Of a DNA stretch of 53,278 bases, positions 38,705 through 49,300 are shown one piece after another (position 1 is the stretch's first letter; every line of letters begins with the position of its first letter). The translations under genes were made by a program, and so were the position numbers. Below the pieces are notes generated by a model that ran no database searches, had not been told where the DNA came from, and saw nothing but the letters and a program-made list of their open reading frames with translations. The DNA is from a bacterium (GTDB lineage: Bacteria > BMS3Abin14): the NCBI GenBank assembly GCA_029210965.1, contig JARGFZ010000017.1:1-53278 (forward strand), written 5' to 3'.

Positions 38705-41700
38705 CTACCAAGGAGTTACCCGGTTCCAACCCCCATCGCTGCCGGTTCCGGGTGTTCCATCGCTGTCCAGCCTGTGGCAGTTGACCGCGGAACTCCAGTC
38801 GGACATCTCCCGGTCAATGGTGACGCCCGTTTCGGCGGACCCCAGGTCGCTTGGCGGCCCAATCCTGGTGTCATCCCAGGTGTTGTGGCTCACATCCAGA
38901 CAGTTGGTGATCATGAGCCTCGGCAGCCTTGAGGCGTGGGGGTTGTGGCACTTGGAGCAGGGGAAGTTGTGATAGTTGTCCTGGGTCGTCGAACTATCCA
39001 CTGTCAGGTTCCAGGCATCTGCACCGAGCCCCTCTACCTTAGCTTGTCCCGTATCCACTAACGGTGGAACCGCGCCTGGTGCCACAGCGACCAGGGGGTA
39101 CCATGTTGGTTTATTACCCGCAGCCTGTCCCCTGATCCACAAACCCTCACCGGTGGACTGTTGGCCTTTCTCGTTCAGGTTCCCCACGATGGTGGAATCC
39201 CAGTTTCTGCCGGTTGTATTCAGGACAGGCACCGGACGACCACCAATCCCGTCTCCAAAGATATTCCTGGCACTGTATTCCGTTCCCGCCCCGGGAATGG
39301 AGCCCCCCTTGACAGCGTTGGCGTGGCCGTTGTAGCCGCTCACCCAATCCGAGCCTGCGCTGCCGAACTCATTGATGGAGTTGATCTCCGTATCGGCCCA
39401 ACTCCCATTGCCTCCCCCGTGGCAGTACTCGCATAGTCCTCCGAAATCATCAACTGTCCAAGAGGAAGTTGGGCTCCCGCTGTTCTGGTCAATCCAGTAG
39501 CCACCCTTGGTCGTAGAAGTATCGTGGACCGGGCGGGCCCTTGGAACATTGCCGAAATCCACGATCTCAACGAATTCGTTGCCGCTCTGGGGCGCACCGT
39601 CCTCGTTGAAGGGGTTGCCTCGCCAGCGGCCCCTCAGGTACGGCTCCCCGTCGGGATCCATAGTGGTCGTGATGACAGAACTCCTGTTCCGGGCCGTGTT
39701 GTGGACGTCGTGGCAGTAGGAGCAGCGGATGTTGGATACTGAGTCCGTTCCCGAGACACCCACTGAACTATCAGCTGAATGAGTGGACTGGACCGTGCTG
39801 TTCTTGTAGGAGAAGTTCGCGCTGGACCACAGCGCCCCCACCCAGTTGACCTGGTTCAGGGAACCGTAATCGAAGGTGATGGAACCGGTGACGACGCTGA
39901 CGTTCGTCCCCCACTCCGAAACATCACCGCTCCCCCACAATCCGTCGTTGTTCTGGTCGTGGCATCCCCAGCAGATCTGGGCCTCTGTGGTGCCTGCGGT
40001 CGCATCTCCACCCAGGACGAACCCATAATTGGTACCGTCAGGCTGGTGGGAATACGTCACTCCAACGGCCGGGTAGTTACGGATAACCACCACTCCCGTG
40101 TCACCGCTTTTAGAGTGTGTGCCTCCCTTCAGGTTACCCGGATGGCATGATTCACAGGCCTGAGGACTTCCCCCGGTCACGGTGGCAAGGTGGGAACTGT
40201 TCGTCCCGACGCCGGCAGACGGATTTGATGCTCCGTGGCAGCTGGTACAGCTCAAAGCAGGCCCTGTGACCGGGTTGACCGTCCAACCGGAATCCTCCAT
40301 GGCGATGGGAGTTCCACCGACATGGCAGTTGCTGGAGCAGTCCCAGTTGGTCTGGCTGTACCCCATGGCGTCGTTCATATCGATCTGATCGTTGCCGTGC
40401 CAGGTGTTGGCCCAGGCGGCGCTGTTGTAGGGAGAGTCGGCGTAAACGTGGCAGATGTTGCACGTGGTTCCGTCTGCAGCCGTGTCGGCATGGTTACCGA
40501 GGACCTCGGAACCACCCGTACCATTATAGTTGAAGTTGTGGGAAACGCTGCCGTCGCCAGTGTCGGCCGCGGCACCAAAGGTCCATGCCTGGCCCACAAA
40601 ACCGCCGTGGCAGTTGGCGCACTCGCTGCCGTCGCTGTTGGCCGCCGAGGTGTCCCACATGCGGGACCAGGATCCCACTTCACCCGGGCCGTCGTGGCAG
40701 CCGGTGGCGCCCACTTCATTCACCCCACCGGTGTTGGAACAGCTGCCGGGAGAGCCATCTGAATAATCGTCATAAAGGCCCCGGCTTTCGGTGTTCGCTG
40801 CCTGGTCGGCCTGCCAGGTACCGTTGATGTGGGTGGCCTGTCCCGCGGCGATAGTGGTGTGACATACCTCGCATCGGCTTGCGGGACTCAGGGCCTCGGC
40901 GTGCCTTATCCCCGAAACTGTCGGTGTGATGGTATGCAGACCGCTGGTCGGAGTGTAGATGCCCGCGATCCAGGACCCACTGTGACAGTTCAGGCAATCC
41001 AGATCCGTGGGCAAATCAAGCCAGTCGCCGTAGGAGGCCGGGACCACGTCGTGGCAGGCGTTGGCGCAATCCGGGGCCGTATAGCTGGTGAGGCTGTTGC
41101 CGTAGTTGGGCGTCCCGCTCCAGTGGGCCGTGTCGCCCAAGGGCGGGTTGTTCGCGTTGGCCCCGTGGCAGGAGGCGCAGTCGTTGGGCACGTAGGTGTT
41201 GCTGGCCACATGGGTTCCGTGCCGGCCGCTGCCCGGATGGGCGTTGACCAGGGTACCAGTATCGTTCCCGTTGTAGTGACACGTCGTACAGTCAGAAGTT
41301 CCACCTCCGTTAAACCAGGTGTCCGGGGTGGTCCGGTTGTAGTGACAATCCACTCCTGCACAGGTCTTGGAGGAGGCAATGGCAGCATCGGTATCGGTTG
41401 TAATGGGAGCACCGGCCGTGGTGTCCCACATGGGGTTCATATCGCCCACGTCGGCGGGAATGACGTTGTCCCAGTGGTCAGAACCACCCACGCCGTTGGC
41501 GTCGTTGTGGCAGTACTCGCACATGTGCCGCTGTTCGGCGTCGTTAGTCGTGTAGACGGCGGGGGTTGCGTCGTATGCGAGCTTCGCTTCGAGGGCGTCG
41601 ATGTGGGCCGCGTGGCTCCCCCTGCGGTCCGGGTAGTCGGTGGTCTGGACCGAGGCGATCTCCGGCCAGTACAGGCCGCTGACTCCATGACAACCGTCGC

Positions 41701-44347
41701 ATCCCACGGGAGGCACGTCGCCTGAGACCGTATCGGCCGTCCATGAAGTCTGACCGAAATCGTAGGCAGTACCGGGGCCGCCGTGACACTGCGGGCATCC
41801 GGAGCGGCCCGCCGCCCGTGTCCAGGCGGTCCCGTTGACGTTCATGCTGATGAGGGCGTTGCCGTGGTTGCTCGTCTCCGCCGCGTTCTGATCCCAGTCG
41901 TTGGTGGACGAAGTAAATGCATAATTGGGGGTGGCATCACCGATGGCGTGGCAGTCGGTGCACTCGTAGGTCAAAAGGCCGGTGTTGGCGTGAGTGCCGT
42001 TGCCCTTGGTGGAGGGCGCCGTGGCGTGCATGGTCCCCGTGGTCCAGCCCACCGTGAAGTCACCATGGCAGCCGGCGCACTCGGTGCCGTCGGTCTGGTC
42101 GGCGCTCTCGTGCCACAAACGCGTCCAGGACTCGCCCACCAACTGCTCCAAATGGCACCCGGCGATGGAGGGTGAACAGGTGGGTGTGGCGGCATCGGCG
42201 AACCCGACGCCGGCCGTCAGCGCAACCGCCGTCGTGGCGGTGCTGTTAATAGTGGAGTTGTCCACACCGTTGAGGTGCCGGGTGGAGGGAGGCGTCGGGT
42301 GACAGGTCTGGCAGTCGCCTGTGAGCGCACCGCTGCTGTATGCGAAGCTCTCGTCGTGGGCGGCAGCCGACACCTTCGGTGTCTCATCGTGCAGGCCTGA
42401 AACAGGGTTGGCGATATTGCCGGCGAAACCGCCAGCGGTGTGGCACATGACGCAGTCGGCGCTGCCGGACTGGTACCACTGATAGACTCCGGAGGTGGAC
42501 TTGTTGTTGTGGCAGTCCACGTCGTTGCAGGTCCCGGCGTCGGTTCCTGCCACAAAGGCAGCGTTGGTCTCGGAAGGCGTCTCGGTGGCGGTGTCCCAGA
42601 TCGCCTTGGCGTAGCCGGCGGGGAACACTTCGGCCCGCGTCGCGCTAGTGTGGTCCGAATCGCCCACCTGGTGACAGTAGCGGCACATGGTCTTCTGCTG
42701 GCCGTCGTTGGTCGTGGTCGGACTGTACCCAAGGGCCGCGGCGATCTCCTGCCTGTGGAGGGGGTGCCGCCCCGCGTTGTTGGGGGTGGTGCCCCCATCG
42801 TCGGCGCTGGAGGTGTCCGAGGGCCAGGAGGAGCCTGATGCCCCGTGGCACTGGTCGCACCCGGTGGCAGCCCAGGAGTACTCCCCGCCCTGGTGTTTGT
42901 GGCAGTTCTCGCAGCCTGATTTCAGGCCGGTGCCTCCTCCGTGAGGGGCCGGGTTGGTCCCGGAAGTGGACATGATCTGGTTCACGGAAAGGGGATGGCA
43001 ATCCGCGCTGTCACAGGCCCAGTTGGTAAAGCCGCTGGACTGGGCGCTGTTGTACCAGTCTCCCGAGTTGGCGTAGGAAAGGGTCACGGTGGGTGAGGCG
43101 ATGGGAGCCTGCTGGCGCATCATTCTGATATTGGAACCCACACCGTAACCGTGGGGATCGTGGCAGTCCAGGCACCCCACAGGATAGGAACCGCTGGTGG
43201 AGGGAGCGTGCTCCAGGTAACCGTCGTGGCAGCTGGAACTGACGCAGATGGACAGGCGGGATTTGGCCGGGGTGGAGAAACCGCTGGGAGTATTGTCCAG
43301 GACGAAGGTGAGCCGACCGGCCGAATCCCCCACGGAAGGGGTCCCGTCGGCCTGGAAGTGTGGGATGGACGAATCGTGGCAGTTCAGGCAGTTGAGCCCG
43401 ATACCAACCTGGCCGTGGCCGTCGGTGGCAAAATCACTGCTTGATCTTGGCAGGGGGCTGGAGGCGCCTCCGTCGTCAAAAACATGGCAGGAGCCGCAGT
43501 TGTCCCTGGCGATGGGAGTTGAAGTTCCCCACGTGACCGCGGTAATGAGATCGGTGTTGCTTCTGGCGTTGTGCACCGCGTGGCATCCGGAGCCAGTGGC
43601 GGTTTCGTTGAGACATCCGGCTATCTGGGAAGCGGTAAAGAAGTTGGAACCGTTCTCAAGGGACACCACAGGGTTGTTGTACTGGTGGTAGACCTGGCCC
43701 GCGTCGAAGCCGGTACCTGTTGTGTTGTCGTGGCACTGTTTGGTGCAGAAGGTGTTGTTCAGTGAGTTGAGGGGAGACACAGAGGCTGCCGTGGAAGCGT
43801 TCATATAGGTGTTGCGATAGTCCAGGTTCCCCGGCTCCGGTGTCCATCCCACTGCAGCCACGTTCTGGTTGTGGACGTTGGGGCTTAAGGTTGTCCCGGG
43901 AGCGGAACCGCCGGCAACGTAGCTCACAACGCTCACATCGTGGCAATCGATGCAATCCAGGGTTGCGTCGGCCCCGGCGGTGTTGGATGTGTAGGGGGCC
44001 ACCGGGTGCTTGGAGATGGAAACGGCCGTGAAGTCTTCCTTGACGCCGATCATGTTCTCCCGGACTGTCCGGGGGGCATCATCATGGCAGTAGATACACG
44101 GCAGCGGGCTGCCTGTACTCCAGCCGCCATTGATGATCTCCGTCATGGCATCCCCGCCCCGTATCAGGCGGGAATTAAGCACCGCGTCGGCAATGGAGCC
44201 GCCTACGATGTGACAGTCGTAACATTGGGAGTCCTGCAGCTTGTGACCCGCAAACAAAGTTCCCGGGGCCGAGAGGCCAAGGAGAACAAGGATCAGCAGG
44301 CACACGCCTAATGTGCTCTCAAAAGAGGCATTCCGGTATCGACTCAT
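38705..44347 (-). CDS. Giant multihaem c-type cytochrome (about 29 CXXCH plus variants)
   Basis: A 1880-residue exported cytochrome; TTGGAG lies 9 bases before the ATG at 44347 and a signal peptide follows. I count 29 CXXCH sites (CYDCH, CIYCH, CIDCH ... CEYCH, CSKCH), three CX3CH (CTKQCH, CANACH, CSSNCH), four CX4CH (CVSSSCH, CDSADCH, CNDVDCH, CAGVDCH) and a few longer C...CH spacings. The CX4CH followed by CXXCH pairing is that of the Geobacter CxxxxCH...CXXCH family. Repeating blocks of about 200-300 residues (SGLYWP.../GSSWP... HAAHIDALEAKL/PLHRQEIAAAL) show internal duplication. It most likely acts in extracellular or periplasmic electron transfer. No membrane anchor besides the signal was seen. 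Confidence 0.9.
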   Translation of the reverse strand: MSRYRNASFESTLGVCLLILVLLGLSAPGTLFAGHKLQDSQCYDCHIVGGSIADAVLNSRLIRGGDAMTEIINGGWSTGSPLPCIYCHDDAPRTVRENMIGVKEDFTAVSISKHPVAPYTSNTAGADATLDCIDCHDVSVVSYVAGGSAPGTTLSPNVHNQNVAAVGWTPEPGNLDYRNTYMNASTAASVSPLNSLNNTFCTKQCHDNTTGTGFDAGQVYHQYNNPVVSLENGSNFFTASQIAGCLNETATGSGCHAVHNARSNTDLITAVTWGTSTPIARDNCGSCHVFDDGGASSPLPRSSSDFATDGHGQVGIGLNCLNCHDSSIPHFQADGTPSVGDSAGRLTFVLDNTPSGFSTPAKSRLSICVSSSCHDGYLEHAPSTSGSYPVGCLDCHDPHGYGVGSNIRMMRQQAPIASPTVTLSYANSGDWYNSAQSSGFTNWACDSADCHPLSVNQIMSTSGTNPAPHGGGTGLKSGCENCHKHQGGEYSWAATGCDQCHGASGSSWPSDTSSADDGGTTPNNAGRHPLHRQEIAAALGYSPTTTNDGQQKTMCRYCHQVGDSDHTSATRAEVFPAGYAKAIWDTATETPSETNAAFVAGTDAGTCNDVDCHNNKSTSGVYQWYQSGSADCVMCHTAGGFAGNIANPVSGLHDETPKVSAAAHDESFAYSSGALTGDCQTCHPTPPSTRHLNGVDNSTINSTATTAVALTAGVGFADAATPTCSPSIAGCHLEQLVGESWTRLWHESADQTDGTECAGCHGDFTVGWTTGTMHATAPSTKGNGTHANTGLLTYECTDCHAIGDATPNYAFTSSTNDWDQNAAETSNHGNALISMNVNGTAWTRAAGRSGCPQCHGGPGTAYDFGQTSWTADTVSGDVPPVGCDGCHGVSGLYWPEIASVQTTDYPDRRGSHAAHIDALEAKLAYDATPAVYTTNDAEQRHMCEYCHNDANGVGGSDHWDNVIPADVGDMNPMWDTTAGAPITTDTDAAIASSKTCAGVDCHYNRTTPDTWFNGGGTSDCTTCHYNGNDTGTLVNAHPGSGRHGTHVASNTYVPNDCASCHGANANNPPLGDTAHWSGTPNYGNSLTSYTAPDCANACHDVVPASYGDWLDLPTDLDCLNCHSGSWIAGIYTPTSGLHTITPTVSGIRHAEALSPASRCEVCHTTIAAGQATHINGTWQADQAANTESRGLYDDYSDGSPGSCSNTGGVNEVGATGCHDGPGEVGSWSRMWDTSAANSDGSECANCHGGFVGQAWTFGAAADTGDGSVSHNFNYNGTGGSEVLGNHADTAADGTTCNICHVYADSPYNSAAWANTWHGNDQIDMNDAMGYSQTNWDCSSNCHVGGTPIAMEDSGWTVNPVTGPALSCTSCHGASNPSAGVGTNSSHLATVTGGSPQACESCHPGNLKGGTHSKSGDTGVVVIRNYPAVGVTYSHQPDGTNYGFVLGGDATAGTTEAQICWGCHDQNNDGLWGSGDVSEWGTNVSVVTGSITFDYGSLNQVNWVGALWSSANFSYKNSTVQSTHSADSSVGVSGTDSVSNIRCSYCHDVHNTARNRSSVITTTMDPDGEPYLRGRWRGNPFNEDGAPQSGNEFVEIVDFGNVPRARPVHDTSTTKGGYWIDQNSGSPTSSWTVDDFGGLCEYCHGGGNGSWADTEINSINEFGSAGSDWVSGYNGHANAVKGGSIPGAGTEYSARNIFGDGIGGRPVPVLNTTGRNWDSTIVGNLNEKGQQSTGEGLWIRGQAAGNKPTWYPLVAVAPGAVPPLVDTGQAKVEGLGADAWNLTVDSSTTQDNYHNFPCSKCHNPHASRLPRLMITNCLDVSHNTWDDTRIGPPSDLGSAETGVTIDREMSDWSSAVNCHRLDSDGTPGTGSDGGWNRVTPW

Positions 44348-44516
44348 CTTATCGGGCTCCAAAGTTCAATTCATCGCTCATTAACGACTCCATTGTTATT
44401 ACGGCCTCTCTTAACTCAAAGTTACATAGAAACAAGGGCTTTTGCCCATTATTTTAAACTTTTAATTTTGCCATTTATGCCCATAGGGCTATTGACAGTA
44501 CTACTGAACCCCTGGT

Positions 44517-46268
44517 TCAAGGCAAAATATAGGTTCCCGCTCCCATAGTCACAGCCCGAAGCTTCCCCTGCTCCGGGACAAGGCGCGTGACGGGAAAGTT
44601 GATATAGCCCACTTTCTGCCACCGCGTACCGTCCCAACTGAAAACCCCTTTGTTGGTCCCTATGTAAGGGGTCTTGTCGAGAAGGGCGACCTGGGTGGCG
44701 ATAACCCTTTCAGGACGGTTTGCAAGCTCAGCGGCCTTCCCTCCCCCGGTGGCCATCATCACCCTGCCGTTGGCAATGGCGAGAAGAACACCATCCTGGG
44801 CCGAGAAGTCCGTTATTCGCCCTTTAAAACCGGGCACAGGGGTAAAATCGCTGTTTCCCTGGGCCTTAAACACTCCGGCCTGTGTGGCGACCCAGTAAGT
44901 ATCATTCTGGCGAACTAAAGAGACTACAGGGAACCGGCCCACTCCGCTATCCCGCCTCTTCCAGTTCGGTTCCTCACCGATCTCGGTCCAAACAAGACCG
45001 TTCTCAGTCCCGGCCAGAACACCGCCATCGTAAAGTGCCAGTCCCTTGATGGTGTTGGAGGTGCCCAGGCGAATATTCCAGCTCCTCCAGGTTTTTCCAT
45101 TATCCTTGCTGACAAAGACACCGGCGCCGTTGGAACCCAGAAGGATACGACCATCTTCCAAAGGAAGGAACACATTTACAGCAGCTCCCAGCTCCACCGG
45201 GGTCACATCCTCCCAAACCTTTCCGGCGCTGGAGGAAAAGTAAACCCCTCCCTGGGTACCTAACAATCGGTTCCCTGAGACAACGAGGGATGCGTTCACC
45301 GAGGAAAGGTTGGCGGGCAGGCCAATGGGGATATAGCGGTCCCCCTCCAGCTTGACCAACCCCTTACCTCTGAGAATAAGGAAATCGCCGTAGGGAGTGG
45401 ATACCGAATCCAGAGGGATGAAACTTGGGGAATACTGGCCCACCGGGGACCAGCTGCTGCCCTGGCTGTTGCCCAGGTTCAGTTCGGTTGCGGGCCGTGA
45501 TGCCAGGAATCCATTCCTGGCAAACCCGAGAAAAGCAATAGGGTCTCCCGGGGCGCTCTTTAACTTGCTGAATTTGTTATCTTTTTTAGCAAGAAAGATG
45601 CCCTCTCCGGGCAGCGCCATGAGGACCTCGCCGTCAGACACCGATGCCACCGTGGGACGGGATTCATCAGGAAGCCCCTTTTTGAGAAGCTCGTACCGAT
45701 CTTTCTCCTGCCTGTACACACCCCGCCGGGTCACCACGACAGGCTTCCCGTTTGTGTAACCGATGGCGATGACCTCGCGGGCAGCGGGGTTTGACCAGAA
45801 CGGGTCAGTGACAGGCTCCCAGGTCACGCCCTTGTCCCGTGAGCGGATGAGCCCCTGACCGGAACTGGCCAGAATTTCCTTATCCTCCGGGTGGATGGCG
45901 ATGTAACGGATGCCGGAAACAATGCGGCCGTAAGGGTCCTTCGGGGGGTTGACTTCCTGGAATAAACCTCCGTCAACAGACCGGAAGATGGTTCCTGGAT
46001 CTGAGGTAACCACCACGAGGCTTTCCCCGATACCCAGCCCGGTAAGCCTGACAGCTCTGTCGGTAAACCCGGCGGGACTCCACTCCTCCCCGTCAGCGGA
46101 CCAGAAAAGCTCGGAATTGGAGAGGACACCCACTCCGTATTTCTGGGAATAACTCAAGGCAACGAGATCAGCCCCTTGCTGAGGGCTGGCCGACACCGTG
46201 AACGGCATCATGACAACCGCGACAACAAGCAGTAGAATAAAATTGCGCAGCATCGTATAAATCTTCAT
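44517..46268 (-). CDS. Exported BNR/Ycf48-like beta-propeller protein
   Basis: A 583-residue exported protein: AGGAAAGGG precedes the ATG, with a signal peptide at about 7-27. The body is a beta-propeller with sialidase-type Asp-box strands such as TIFRSVDGGLFQEV, LIRSRDKGVTWEPV, VYFSSSAGKVWEDV and VFVSKDNGKTWRSW. Such propellers (like Ycf48, which helps assemble photosystem II) often chaperone cofactor-rich complexes. It lies between another propeller gene and the giant cytochrome gene, and could serve assembly of the cytochrome; that is an inference. Confidence 0.85.
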   Translation of the reverse strand: MKIYTMLRNFILLLVVAVVMMPFTVSASPQQGADLVALSYSQKYGVGVLSNSELFWSADGEEWSPAGFTDRAVRLTGLGIGESLVVVTSDPGTIFRSVDGGLFQEVNPPKDPYGRIVSGIRYIAIHPEDKEILASSGQGLIRSRDKGVTWEPVTDPFWSNPAAREVIAIGYTNGKPVVVTRRGVYRQEKDRYELLKKGLPDESRPTVASVSDGEVLMALPGEGIFLAKKDNKFSKLKSAPGDPIAFLGFARNGFLASRPATELNLGNSQGSSWSPVGQYSPSFIPLDSVSTPYGDFLILRGKGLVKLEGDRYIPIGLPANLSSVNASLVVSGNRLLGTQGGVYFSSSAGKVWEDVTPVELGAAVNVFLPLEDGRILLGSNGAGVFVSKDNGKTWRSWNIRLGTSNTIKGLALYDGGVLAGTENGLVWTEIGEEPNWKRRDSGVGRFPVVSLVRQNDTYWVATQAGVFKAQGNSDFTPVPGFKGRITDFSAQDGVLLAIANGRVMMATGGGKAAELANRPERVIATQVALLDKTPYIGTNKGVFSWDGTRWQKVGYINFPVTRLVPEQGKLRAVTMGAGTYILP

Positions 46269-46339
46269 ATCCCTTTCCTCGTTTCAGTAGTCAGTAGTCA
46301 GTAGTCAAGCATTAAAAGACTGCTGACTGTTGTCAACAG

Positions 46340-49300
46340 CTATTCCTGCCTGGCATGGCTTCTCAGCAGGATCAGTATCCATGTTTTCCTCAAACCTCTA
46401 AAGACCGCTGACAGAAGGACCAAACCTCCTGCCAGGGGAATGAGCACCAACATAAACCCGACGACTACCGGCAGCGCTCCCGTGTGTGCCCCTGATCGGA
46501 CTGTGCCTATTATGGGGCTGAGCATGATCCTGGCGCCCTGTTTCAGCAACGGATGCCTGGCAATGAAATCAGCAGGTTTCGGGCTGACCGTGTAATAGAC
46601 CGCAAGAAGTACACGTCCCCAACCCCTGTGGACAAGGTAATTGTCCCTGTATTCCCTCAGAAGGTCCACTTCTGCTTCCATGGGACTGCCATAGGCCGCG
46701 GTGGCAATGAAGCAGCCTCCCCCACCCCCGCCTCCCGAGGTCACAGGTGGCGGGTCTTCCGTCCCTGCAGCCAGGGGGTTCGTGGCAGCTGTGAGCAGAG
46801 CGGAGACCTGATCCTGTTCATCGTAAGCGGCCAGGGCCAGAAAAAAGCGGGTATCGGTATAGGAACTGATATCCAGTGAATAGGTTTCCACACGGTGAGA
46901 GATGTGGGGAGCCGGCATACCGTTCACCGAAACAACCCCCACATCCGCCAGGTCCCTCGTACCGGCAAAGGCTCGGTCCGTCCTGTAATAAAGCACATAT
47001 CGATCGGCCCACCCCGGCATGTCTCCATCGTCCCCGGGGGCCATCCAGGAAAGCTCCATGGTGCCTGCCATACCTGCCAGGACATCAGCTGTATTCAATA
47101 TTTCCAGTTCACTGCCCCATGGGAACAGAGGCCCGGCCATATCATTGAAATGATCGTTCCTTAAGGTAAAGGCCGACCCGCACTGTGTGGTAACCCAGAG
47201 CAGGTTCCCATCCTTGGGGTGCACCGTGACCGATGTTGGACCGTAGAGGTCGATCTCACCATCAAGCCGGTCCCACTGGGCCCCGGGGCTGCCCTGATAG
47301 GTGCCTGCACGGGAGTGGTAAAGGCCCATGAAGCTGGTCCCGTTCTGGTGGGCTACCGTAAAGGCGTCAGCCAGGCCATCGGCATCCGCCCCGTGGGGGA
47401 TCTCCAACGCTTTTATGATCTGACTCTGGGGCAGACCGTCAGGGTTGGGAACAGCTGTGTCCAGAACCCAGGTGTCGTTGGACCTTGTCAAAGCCATTCC
47501 ACTCACACAGTTTTTGGCCCCGGCCACCGCCTTTTTGGTGCCCAGTTCCGCAGGGTTGAAATCCAGGCCTCCCACGGACTGGTTCATGTAAAGACCTGTT
47601 TCTTCAAACGCTCCAGACCCTTCCAGGAAAAGAACACCGGGGACTATATCCTGTATCGAATCGGTGCCCACGAGGATGGAACGCTGCTCAGGCTCGAGAA
47701 GGTCGGACACCAGGAGGTTGGCCCGGTAATGGCGGGCAGTCGAAAGGTGGGTGGTCATGGAGGCGAAGTTCCCACCACCATCGATAGACCGGTAGATCCC
47801 ATCTTTACTCACGTTCGTGAACCAGATGGTATCCAAGTCAAAGGGATCCACCAGGAGGTCGGTGATGGTGCTCTTTGTATTGATGTCCCAGAATACCTGG
47901 TCGAACCAGTAGCTCACGGGATCCTGGGTTCTCACCACCCCTTTGAGAAGGCCCACACCCGCTTTTCCGCCGACCCAGATGGTACCTGTGTCGTCGAAGG
48001 AAAACTCCGCCGAGATATATCCTTTGTCCCTGATATCCTGCATGACGTCGAGGTTGGAGTCTGCATGGTTGCTCACAAACCGGATATAGGACAGGATGAC
48101 CCTGCTCCAGTCACCGTCTATTCTCTCATACAGGCCACTGGCACCGAAAGCCAGGGCGCGGTCCTGGTGCCGCGGGTTTATGACCATACCGTCCAGGCTC
48201 ACCGCCGCGATACCACGGTCATCTTCCACCGCAGCCCCCTGTCCCCCCATGTAACGCCAGATCCCGGCCTGGTCATAAGCGACCCATTCATCTCCTCCGA
48301 GGGGGAGCACGGCCCGCACACGGCTCGAAACATAATTATAGACGGATGAAGGCCTCCAGGTGGCGTCGTCGAGGTACCAGACACCGCCATTGGGATCGTC
48401 CGCGTTGCTGCCCACATATCCGTGCTTACGCAGGATGCTGACCATGCGGCCCTGGATGTCTATTCCGAAATCCACCACGGGGAACGAGGTGGGAAGACCT
48501 GTCCCGTGTGCTGCCCAGGACCCGGCATCGGATTTTCTGAAAACCTTCCCTCCCCGGGTACCGAAAAGCACGTGCCCTGCCAAGCTGTAACCGAGGGAAA
48601 TGGGCTTCTCCCCTTCGGTCAGGGTCCCCATCTTGTTCATGTCCAATTCCGCACGCCAGGTGGTCCCGCACGATCCCGTTGCATCGCTTACAACCATGTC
48701 GGAATAGGATCCGTCATCGTTGGAGCGTACGAGGTAAACCGTGTTCGATCCCGCACTGCCAAGAGCGCTTTGAATGGGCAGATTGAAAGGATACCATCCG
48801 GGATCGATGCCACTACTGAACGCGCCCCCCGACGCGGCACGTCGGTACACATAACCCACCTGCATTGGAGATACCGCATTGCCGCTGGAGTTGACGCACT
48901 CTCCCTGGGCATTGATGAACTCGGTACACAACTCCTCGTCGTGGGTCGTCACCAGGAGGTCTCCAGGCCCGCAAAGGACCATGGAAGAAACCTCCCTGGT
49001 CTCATCTGTCCCGGCGGTGGCAGGGTCGTCCACGCCGAAAAGTGACTCAAAGGTACCGGACGTCATGTTCAGTTCGTACAGGTACCCCGACCACATGGTG
49101 TCGTCGAAGTTAAAATCGTCCCGGGATCCTCTGACGACGGCGTAAACGACATCGTTGGCCGGGTCAGGGAGAAGCTGCAGGACACGGTAACCGAGAGTAT
49201 TCTCAAAGGGCTGCCAAGCCCCACCCGCATCGGTTACATTTCGCAGGTATATGCCGTTGCCGGTTCCGGCGTAGATGGTATTTCCTTCGGCCGGTGAATT

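Noticed and set aside
40829-41725. Plus-strand ORF of 298 codons
   Set aside because: Antisense to the giant cytochrome; its valine- and glycine-rich text is the reverse of GC-rich cysteine and aspartate codons.
44348-44516. c-di-GMP (GEMM) riboswitch upstream of the giant cytochrome
   Set aside because: Such switches often precede cytochrome genes in Geobacter, so I looked for the GACGCAAAGCC and GGCAGCC-type core here and in the other gaps; none was found. Only short GGGC/GCCC hairpins are present.
47219-48349. Plus-strand ORF of 376 codons
   Set aside because: It lies fully antisense to the large propeller gene, whose signal peptide, propeller strands and CFI-box are clear. The plus-strand frame has no domain and no ribosome site; it exists because of codon bias.
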